IMG/VR virus record: IMGVR_UViG_3300020192_000208
Span: 1 to 29,069 of that record
Source: a virus
DNA length: 29,069 nucleotides
Direction: 5' to 3' (one strand)
Shown here: piece by piece, positions 24,112 to 29,069 of the stretch
Layout: each line of letters starts with the position of its first letter
Position numbering within the stretch: the first letter of the stretch is position 1
The notes under the pieces: model-generated
What the model saw: only the letters and a program-made list of their open reading frames with translations
What the model was told of the DNA's origin: nothing
The model's database searches: none
Translations under genes and position numbers: made by a program

Positions 24112-24600
24112 TTAGAGTGTCTGTCGGTTAAACATCTCCTTGTTCATTAGTGCCAGGGTTCTATCAGACTTGATAGCTAGCACAGCTGGTATTAGCTTGT
24201 TTTCCCATGGATTATTCCCATACCACAGCTTAAGAACTACATGCTGCATACAAGTTACCTTGTTAATACGGAAGCTAATGCCAACATGCTTGGCTAACAT
24301 TAGAAACAGCATCGGGAAGTCCGATTCTACTAGCGCAGTCCGCGGCCAAAGTGCCAACACCTTAGGTAGCTGATCTCCTGAGATAACATAGACCGGGCTG
24401 ATAGTGTAATATGGGGAATTCAACAGATCAGCAGGTAGGAAGAAACTGTTAGCAAGCATAGCATTTGCTAACTCTGCCATAGTGTCTACAGGCTCTGGTG
24501 TCAGGTTGATACTGGTTGCATCAAATACATCAAGAATGCTCTTGACTGTTTCTGTCTTGGCGCGCCATTTGTAGCTAGGTTCGTTTGAAAGTATAGTCAT
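24112..24600 (-). CDS. Hypothetical protein (162 aa)
   Basis: 162 residues, not recognised. AAGGAAC lies just before ATG. The sequence is mixed helix and strand with hydrophobic segments (DFPMLFLMLAKHVGISF, MQHVVLKLWYG) too short or too polar for clear membrane spans. It lies nine bases after the 398-residue gene, so both are probably one unit from the far-right promoter. The strong promoter at 24063-24091 follows its stop. Confidence 0.65.
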   Translation of the reverse strand: MTILSNEPSYKWRAKTETVKSILDVFDATSINLTPEPVDTMAELANAMLANSFFLPADLLNSPYYTISPVYVISGDQLPKVLALWPRTALVESDFPMLFLMLAKHVGISFRINKVTCMQHVVLKLWYGNNPWENKLIPAVLAIKSDRTLALMNKEMFNRQTL

Positions 24601-24609
24601 GATAGTTCC

Positions 24610-25806
24610 TTAGTCTTCGGTTTCGCCAGTGATAGGCGTGTCACCAGTTGATAGATCAAACAATGCAGGAGTGTCAGAATCTTCCCGCCCCAAAATATCT
24701 TCAAAGTCTGGTACTTCGTGAACAGTTCTAACAGTTACTTCACTTTGCTCTGCTAGCACATCGCGACGATGCTTGCCAGTATCAGTATGTGCTAGTTTCC
24801 ACTTGCTGTGCGCCACAATCCACTTGACTCTGTTGCTGTAATCTGCCAGCACTGGCTCGTCTGCACTGATACTACCATCTGCTACGCCAGCTGCAATCGA
24901 GTCTGGTATCAGAATCTCAAAGGTACGGAATTTGACCTCTAGCAGCTTACGCTTCTGACCAAGCCGCTCCAAGAAAGCATGAGATACTGCTGATCCTAGT
25001 TCTACCTCATAGAGAATGATAGACTCAAACAGGTCGATATCTGCTAGTGTGAACTCACTGATTTCTGATTCAGTCTCTGCATCAAACAAGTCCCACATCC
25101 AGGAGTCTGTATCCTTAGCGTACTTTTGCGGGATATTCGCCAAGAACCAACGCCACAGCAGTTTTTTGCTACGTGGAGCTTTCCCTGCTAAGTCATCACG
25201 CAAAACCTTCAGTGCTGCTTCCGCTGCTTCTAGCTTCTCCCGCTCTACTGCTTCCCTGACATGGGTTTCATATTCTTTCTTGACCAGCCAGCAATCCTGC
25301 AAGTATCCTGCTAGTGTGATACCTTTGTTGAATTCACTGATTCGGAGTGCTGGAAACTTGAACCGCTTAGATTCTAGATAGTTTTTCCAGTAGGACAATT
25401 GCAGTATTGACTGCCAGCCGTAGAGAACCTCACTCATGGTAGGCATCCAAACAGTGGTCTGGTCTACATCCCCAAGCTCATGAAGCATTGCAAGAGTAGC
25501 TACCCGCAACAGTGTTTCCTGCTTATGTGTCAGCTTGGAATCTGCTGCCTGATCTGGTGTGAAGTTACAGACATGGTGCCACAGCGATTTGCTGAAATTA
25601 AGCAAGGCTGTTGGTGGCAGTGAGAACAACGGATGCAACGCTTGGGTCTCTTTCCACTGACTAAGGTAGGGTATATGGCCCGCCACCTTGACAACAGTTA
25701 TAGATCCTATTACTAAGCCTGTTCGGTTACAAATGATAGGATGATTTTGTCTTGACACCCAATCATTGATTTCAGGTATTTGTAGATTCAGATTAGATAG
25801 GGTCAT
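24610..25806 (-). CDS. Unknown protein (398 aa)
   Basis: 398 residues with no motif I recognise. Trp- and Leu-rich helical regions dominate (LLRWATLAM-like helices around 100-160, a charged coil near 195-225 in VREAVEREKLEAAEAALKVL). An acidic tail closes the protein. AGGAG lies just before ATG. No P-loop, Cys cluster or nuclease motif is visible. Its place after the SF1 helicase and zinc-ribbon gene suggests a role in early DNA metabolism or takeover. A diverged primase is conceivable because none is otherwise seen, but nothing in the sequence shows it. Confidence 0.7.
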   Translation of the reverse strand: MTLSNLNLQIPEINDWVSRQNHPIICNRTGLVIGSITVVKVAGHIPYLSQWKETQALHPLFSLPPTALLNFSKSLWHHVCNFTPDQAADSKLTHKQETLLRVATLAMLHELGDVDQTTVWMPTMSEVLYGWQSILQLSYWKNYLESKRFKFPALRISEFNKGITLAGYLQDCWLVKKEYETHVREAVEREKLEAAEAALKVLRDDLAGKAPRSKKLLWRWFLANIPQKYAKDTDSWMWDLFDAETESEISEFTLADIDLFESIILYEVELGSAVSHAFLERLGQKRKLLEVKFRTFEILIPDSIAAGVADGSISADEPVLADYSNRVKWIVAHSKWKLAHTDTGKHRRDVLAEQSEVTVRTVHEVPDFEDILGREDSDTPALFDLSTGDTPITGETED

Positions 25807-25825
25807 AGTTGCTCCTAGAGTTAAT

Positions 25826-25843
25826 CGGTTAACCGTATCGGTT
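25826..25843. promoter_or_regulatory. Operator-like CGGTT inverted repeats
   Basis: A perfect palindrome CGGTTAACCG (25826-25835) shares a half with AACCG-TAT-CGGTT (25831-25843), giving three CGGTT half-sites in alternating orientation within 18 bases. It lies between the zinc-ribbon gene's stop and the 398-residue gene's ribosome site. A repressor site or small RNA hairpin is possible; no promoter was found beside it. Confidence 0.35.
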
Positions 25844-26154
25844 CAATTGCAGAAAATGATACAACCTTCAGCTGTGCTGAGCAGGATGATTCCTACGAAT
25901 ATGACAGCACAAACGGCCGTAACAACGATGTCAATCAGGTTGTTTCTACGCCTGACCTGTTCGTAGTTAGTAGTTGCGTTGCCAAAACTAGCAAGCTCAT
26001 TCTTGTCCTGCGTTGCTGCTAGTTCTTCTTCTAGTACGCGATAGCAGCGTGGGCAGTAGTTGACGCAGTAAATGTGTACTAGCGTGGGGCTAAGACTTCC
26101 ACAACCATCACAGATTCTAGAATCCCGAGGGTCTACAGGCTTTGTTGGAATCAT
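25843..26154 (-). CDS. Zinc-ribbon protein with one C-terminal membrane segment
   Basis: 103 residues. CDGC (15-18) and CPRC (34-37) form a likely zinc ribbon, with an extra Cys30. A charged helix follows (LEEELAATQDKNELA), then one hydrophobic span, LIDIVVTAVCAVIFVGIILL (about 73-92), preceded by RRRNN, which by the positive-inside rule places the zinc domain in the cytoplasm. It overlaps the helicase stop by ATGA. A membrane-tethered zinc domain among early replication genes could anchor replication or interfere with a host membrane complex; that is a guess. The topology is read from sequence. Confidence 0.65.
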   Translation of the reverse strand: MIPTKPVDPRDSRICDGCGSLSPTLVHIYCVNYCPRCYRVLEEELAATQDKNELASFGNATTNYEQVRRRNNLIDIVVTAVCAVIFVGIILLSTAEGCIIFCN

Positions 26155-28058
26155 GATTCTTCCTCTATCAGGTTTTGCCGCTTCTCAGCAGCTTCTTGGT
26201 CAAACTTGGCTTTAAGACTTACTAGTTTCTCCTCCAGTGTATCTCCTTTGAGTCTAGGACTCTTTGCTGCTTTCGTTAGTGTCCCTGCTTTCATACCACG
26301 GTCAGGCTCGCAGATTATGTACAGTTCCTTAGCTGCACGAGTGATTCCAGTGTAGACTAGTTCGCGCGAACACATCTGATGCAAGGAAGAATGCAGTATT
26401 AAGAATACTCTCCTCCACTCGCTGCCTTGGCTCTTATGAACAGTGCAAGCATACCCGAACAGTGTCTCGTTAACTTCTCCTGCGGATTCTAAGGTGTAAT
26501 CCTCGTAATCTTCGTCAGTCTCTGCACTGTTTTTGTCAGTCCACTTTGTGGGATCTCCACCATTGATGAATCTGACCTTGATAGTGTGACTGCTGCTAGC
26601 TTTGCGGTCTTCCACAGTAGTCATCGTAGACATGAGGCTTTGCAGGATTGCATCTACGTCAGTATCTGCATTCTCTAGCTCCCATGCTTCAGACTTGCTA
26701 GTATCTGGCGCTGCTCGCTTGATAGCACCGCCCCAACGGTCTAGTTTATACAGATCTGGATTTACTGGTCGCTTGCCACTGTAGTTGCGGTTCCATTGAA
26801 TTCTCTGGATGATTGCCTCCCGCTTATGCACTAGGAGTTTGTCTCCTACTGCAAAGTAGTGTGTCTTGAAGCCTGCTACTACTTCGTAGACTTTAGCATC
26901 ACGCTGACGCCCCATCCAGTCTGCTAGTTGCTGGTTGATCTCTAGCACTCCAAAGCTAACATTCTGCGGACACAGTATCATATCCTTGTAGGGATCATAC
27001 TGGTTCTGCTGGACTGCTGCCTTGCAGAAATCGCAAGCTAGTTGCAAGGCATCATCAAATTTTAGTGCTTTGCTCCAAGGATGGATTGTCAGTTTGCCCT
27101 GTTCGCCTTTGTCAATTACGATCTTTCCGCCAGTAGCAGATACTGGAATCGCCTTACCATCTTTGACTTTCAGCGCCAGATCAATAATAGGAGATTCCAG
27201 AGCTTGTCTGTAGACTTCAGTAAGCTCGATGATCGGCAGTTCTAGCAGTTTCTTGCCTAGAATCGGACCGCCATATGTTGGTGGCAGTTGGTTCAAGTCC
27301 CCAATGATAACCCACTGGACACTAGCTGGGTCTGGCAGTGCATCTATTAGCTGACTCACTAGGTCGATTGATACCATCGAACCCTCGTCAATAATGATGG
27401 TGCGTAGACTACGTGGCAGCTTGTTGAACCTGTTTCTGCTAGGTTCGAATCGCCTAGTCTTACGGACTGTCCCATCTTCTGCAGTGACTTCGTAGAATAC
27501 TGGAATATATTCTAAGAGCTTATGCAAGGTGACACAAGTGATGTCATTGGAGAAGTGCTTGGCAATCTGGCGGACTGCCATGTTAGTAAAGCTGGTAAGC
27601 ACAATCCCAGGTCTGCCAGGTTTAAGCCACTTAGTCGCTTCTTCCGGCCGAATGTATGAGACTATGTTGTTAAGCAAGGCACTGTTAACCATGCCCTTTA
27701 AGCCACTAGTCTTGCCTGTTCCTGCGCTGCCGATGTAGCAGAAACTCTTGCCGCCTAAGAATGCATGTATTCCAGCGTTCTGACGTTCGTTCCATGGCTT
27801 ACTATCGTCGATTCTCCAGCCTAGTGCAGTTCCAGTGTTTCCAGTGTTTCCGCCACTAACAGATAGCGGTGGCACCATGATTGTCCGCGCCCGAATTGCT
27901 TCTTTCTGGTCTGCTACCCTTGCAGCCGCTTGTTCTCTTAGCACCAGTAGTCTGGCCTTAGCCTTCTCCACTGCGCTTTCTGCGTTAAAATGTTCTGTCA
28001 TGATTGGTGTGATTGGTTTGTTCGGATTGGTGAAAGGATTGGTGGGAGTAATAATCAA
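26151..28058 (-). CDS. SF1 DNA helicase, RecD/Dda-like
   Basis: 635 residues from TTG 28058, or 616 from ATG 28001. Motif I is GSAGTGKT (110-117), Ia TSFTNMAVRQI, II IIIDEGSM (Asp224, Glu225), III GDLNQLPP (253-260), IV ELTEVYRQ, then C-terminal VHKSQGSEW and YTGITRAAKELYI (motifs V-VI, UvrD_C_2). This is a superfamily 1B 5'-3' helicase of the RecD2/Dda type, likely unwinding DNA at replication forks or displacing proteins. The start is unclear: a good GGAGGGAG lies 19 bases before the TTG, neither start has a well-placed site, and a Thr/Asn/Pro tail (TNPFTNPNKPITP) encoded by an ATTGGT repeat lies between them. Confidence 0.88.
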   Translation of the reverse strand: MIITPTNPFTNPNKPITPIMTEHFNAESAVEKAKARLLVLREQAAARVADQKEAIRARTIMVPPLSVSGGNTGNTGTALGWRIDDSKPWNERQNAGIHAFLGGKSFCYIGSAGTGKTSGLKGMVNSALLNNIVSYIRPEEATKWLKPGRPGIVLTSFTNMAVRQIAKHFSNDITCVTLHKLLEYIPVFYEVTAEDGTVRKTRRFEPSRNRFNKLPRSLRTIIIDEGSMVSIDLVSQLIDALPDPASVQWVIIGDLNQLPPTYGGPILGKKLLELPIIELTEVYRQALESPIIDLALKVKDGKAIPVSATGGKIVIDKGEQGKLTIHPWSKALKFDDALQLACDFCKAAVQQNQYDPYKDMILCPQNVSFGVLEINQQLADWMGRQRDAKVYEVVAGFKTHYFAVGDKLLVHKREAIIQRIQWNRNYSGKRPVNPDLYKLDRWGGAIKRAAPDTSKSEAWELENADTDVDAILQSLMSTMTTVEDRKASSSHTIKVRFINGGDPTKWTDKNSAETDEDYEDYTLESAGEVNETLFGYACTVHKSQGSEWRRVFLILHSSLHQMCSRELVYTGITRAAKELYIICEPDRGMKAGTLTKAAKSPRLKGDTLEEKLVSLKAKFDQEAAEKRQNLIEEES

Positions 28059-28070
28059 TTTGGTATTGGT
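28003..28070. repeat. Five ATTGGT repeats at the helicase start
   Basis: ATTGGT occurs at 28003, 28012, 28026, 28038 and 28065 on the plus strand, with a related ATTTGGT at 28058. Spacing is irregular (9, 14, 12 and 27 bases). They lie between the Shine-Dalgarno-like GGAGGGAG and the internal ATG of the helicase gene. They could be protein-binding sites or simply encode a low-complexity N-terminal tail. Confidence 0.6.
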
Positions 28071-28094
28071 ATTTGCTCCCTCCGGTCGGTGTTT

Positions 28095-28343
28095 CTAGTT
28101 ACCGCCCGTCTGCTGATTCCAAGGGTTCCGCATGTCTACTACTTGACCAGCCTGCCGCTTTATCTCCCAGTCATAGGTTACTTTGGCCCTATTGGAAATA
28201 GTAAGTGCATCAGTCCTGTATCTGTACGGCCCGATAACAGACCCATCAGGTGTCTTGTAGAAGAATCCCGGAGTACCATTTGCTGACAGCCCCCCAAAGA
28301 CTTTCCATGGTGGGACCGGTAATAATTTGATTTCTTCATTCAT
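28095..28343 (-). CDS. Hypothetical protein (82 aa)
   Basis: 82 residues, not recognised. AGGAG lies nine bases before ATG. The middle reads as short beta strands with glycines (PWKVFGGLSANGTPGFFYKTPDGSVIGPY) followed by a helix (YRTDALTISNRAKVTYDWEIKRQ). The compact beta-alpha layout is like many small early phage proteins that bind host enzymes, but nothing specific can be said. It is the second gene after the far-right promoter, and the helicase gene begins about 40 bases beyond its stop. Confidence 0.6.
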   Translation of the reverse strand: MNEEIKLLPVPPWKVFGGLSANGTPGFFYKTPDGSVIGPYRYRTDALTISNRAKVTYDWEIKRQAGQVVDMRNPWNQQTGGN

Positions 28344-28367
28344 ATTAGATTCTCCTGCTATCTATGT

Positions 28368-28655
28368 TCAAACGTTGCCGTTGACAAAGAACCTTGGAAT
28401 CAGCTGGTCTGCTTTGCTAGTATACCCTGCTGTAGTCCAGGTGATACTCCACACTGCACCATCAAACTCACGGATACAATGCTTGTAATTGAATACTGCA
28501 ATATGACGACTAGGGAAACTACCATCCCTGTAGGCCGGCATGCCAGCGATTGGAGTAGAATCAATGAAAGATTCTATTAATACTTCGCTGCCATCTGGCA
28601 TATTTGGCAGGACTATTCTAGTATCTTCGCCAGTAAACAAATTAAGGTGATTCAT
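28368..28655 (-). CDS. Hypothetical early protein (95 aa)
   Basis: 95 residues, not recognised. GGAG lies eight bases before ATG. It is mainly strand-like, with aromatic and Ile/Val segments (DTRIVLPNMPDGSEVLIESF, HIAVFNYKHCIREFDGAVWSITWTTAG). It is the first gene after the promoter at 28782-28809, with a leader of about 120 bases, so it would be the first protein made from the leftward early transcript. Phage genes in this position often encode host-takeover proteins; that is context, not sequence evidence. Confidence 0.6.
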   Translation of the reverse strand: MNHLNLFTGEDTRIVLPNMPDGSEVLIESFIDSTPIAGMPAYRDGSFPSRHIAVFNYKHCIREFDGAVWSITWTTAGYTSKADQLIPRFFVNGNV

Positions 28656-28781
28656 TTCAGGTTCTCCAATTGATTGATGGGATAAACTATTAGCTCCGTT
28701 AGCAGGGAACCAGGCTACGCAGGCTACTATCTCTAGTTACTACTAATAAAACTGCCAGGCACGCTTCGTCCTGACCCTTCT

Positions 28782-28809
28782 ATTATGCCTGAATGAATAC
28801 CTTTGTCAA
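28782..28809 (-). promoter_or_regulatory. Strong early sigma-70 promoter
   Basis: On the minus strand TTGACA (28809-28804), 16 bases, CATAAT (28787-28782). The -35 box is perfect, the -10 box five of six. The flanks CGGGGC before and AAGGTAT after the -35 box repeat those of the promoter at 18507-18534. It would drive the leftward operon starting with the 95-residue gene. Confidence 0.82.
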
Positions 28810-28891
28810 GCCCCGATTGCCATATTAGCTTGAGATACTCTGGATGATTGCAGTACTTACAGCCTTTGCTCCAACTTCCTCATGTAATTCA

Positions 28892-28915
28892 TGTAACACT
28901 GTAACACTGTAACAT
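28892..28915. repeat. Three tandem octamers TGTAACA(C/T)
   Basis: TGTAACAC at 28892 and 28900 and TGTAACAT at 28908 stand head to tail with a period of eight bases. A related ATGTAATTCA lies just before. They lie about 80 bases upstream of the early promoter's -35 box, so they could bind a regulator or replication protein. Confidence 0.75.
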
Positions 28916-29001
28916 GGGTCCAGTATGCCCTATTCCGGTGTCTTTGCCCCTGTCCCCTATTACTCCCTTATTTTTGCAGTCCCTGCTACTCAACTGGACC
29001 C
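28916..29001. repeat. 9-bp inverted repeat with 68-bp spacer
   Basis: GGGTCCAGT (28916-28924) and ACTGGACCC (28993-29001) are exact reverse complements. The left arm directly abuts the octamer repeats. With so long a spacer a looped protein-bridged site is more likely than a hairpin; chance occurrence cannot be excluded. Confidence 0.5.
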
Positions 29002-29069
29002 CCTGTCAGCCTAACGTATGTTTTACCCCCCACATTAATTTAAAAAGAAAGAAAGAAATAATATAATAC

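Larger units (their letters stand above)
28656..29069. other. Non-coding regulatory right end
   Basis: 414 bases with no credible gene. It contains the early promoter (28782-28809), three tandem TGTAACAC-type octamers (28892-28915), a 9-bp inverted repeat with 68-base spacing (28916-29001), pyrimidine-rich stretches on the plus strand and a final AT-rich run with AAGAAAGAAAGAAA. It may be a divergence or control region, or the genome may continue beyond; the window edge hides this. Confidence 0.6.

Noticed and set aside
1-29069. tRNA genes, CRISPR arrays, insertion sequences, integrase or att sites
   Set aside because: No cloverleaf, regularly spaced repeat-spacer units, transposase motifs or recombinase motifs were seen; the Cas4-like gene stands in a phage recombination setting.

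Overview
The window is part of a tailed double-stranded DNA phage genome, most likely a podovirus of a Gram-negative, probably proteobacterial, host. Three large consecutive virion-interior-type proteins, one with an N-terminal transglycosylase-like domain, precede a sialidase-fold tail spike. A DUF3987-type ATPase and a family A DNA polymerase form the replication core. Terminase, portal, capsid and recognisable lysis genes are absent, so this is not a whole genome. No integrase, tRNA, insertion sequence or CRISPR array was seen. Host and virion type are inferred from gene content only.

Left arm (1-12038, plus strand, late genes): the end of an upstream gene; a small transglycosylase-like protein; proteins of 624, 737 and 1710 residues that probably form the internal or ejection proteins; and a four-Asp-box tail spike. 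The spike frame is cut by an in-frame UGA and continues for 240 more codons with a lectin-like C-terminus. A bidirectional terminator at 12091-12116 separates this arm from the opposing one.

Right arm (12142-28655, minus strand, read right to left): two small unknown genes, an SF1 RecD/Dda-like helicase, a zinc-ribbon membrane protein, a 398-residue unknown and a 162-residue unknown. Next comes a single-gene unit with its own near-consensus promoter and terminator (237 residues, unknown function), then a cluster of small, tightly overlapping genes. The recombination and replication block follows: Cas4/RecB-like Fe-S nuclease, Sak4-like RecA-fold ATPase, DUF6378-like protein, SSB-like protein, DNA polymerase, DUF3987 ATPase and MazG-like pyrophosphohydrolase. 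Most neighbours overlap by ATGA or GTGA, which implies translational coupling.

Regulation visible in the sequence: three strong sigma-70-type promoters on the minus strand (-35 boxes at 28809, 24091 and 18534). Two of them share an extended CGGGG(C)TTGACAAAGG block. Two internal minus-strand terminators (near 23160-23199 and 22504-22541) divide the early region. A 19-bp inverted repeat with a 61-nt loop lies just upstream of the polymerase gene, which has no Shine-Dalgarno sequence. The right end (28656-29069) is non-coding and holds repeats that look regulatory.

Best leads: the UGA-split tail spike, the structured polymerase leader, the promoter-terminator-isolated unknown gene, and a cluster of genes with copied start regions at 21429-21958.
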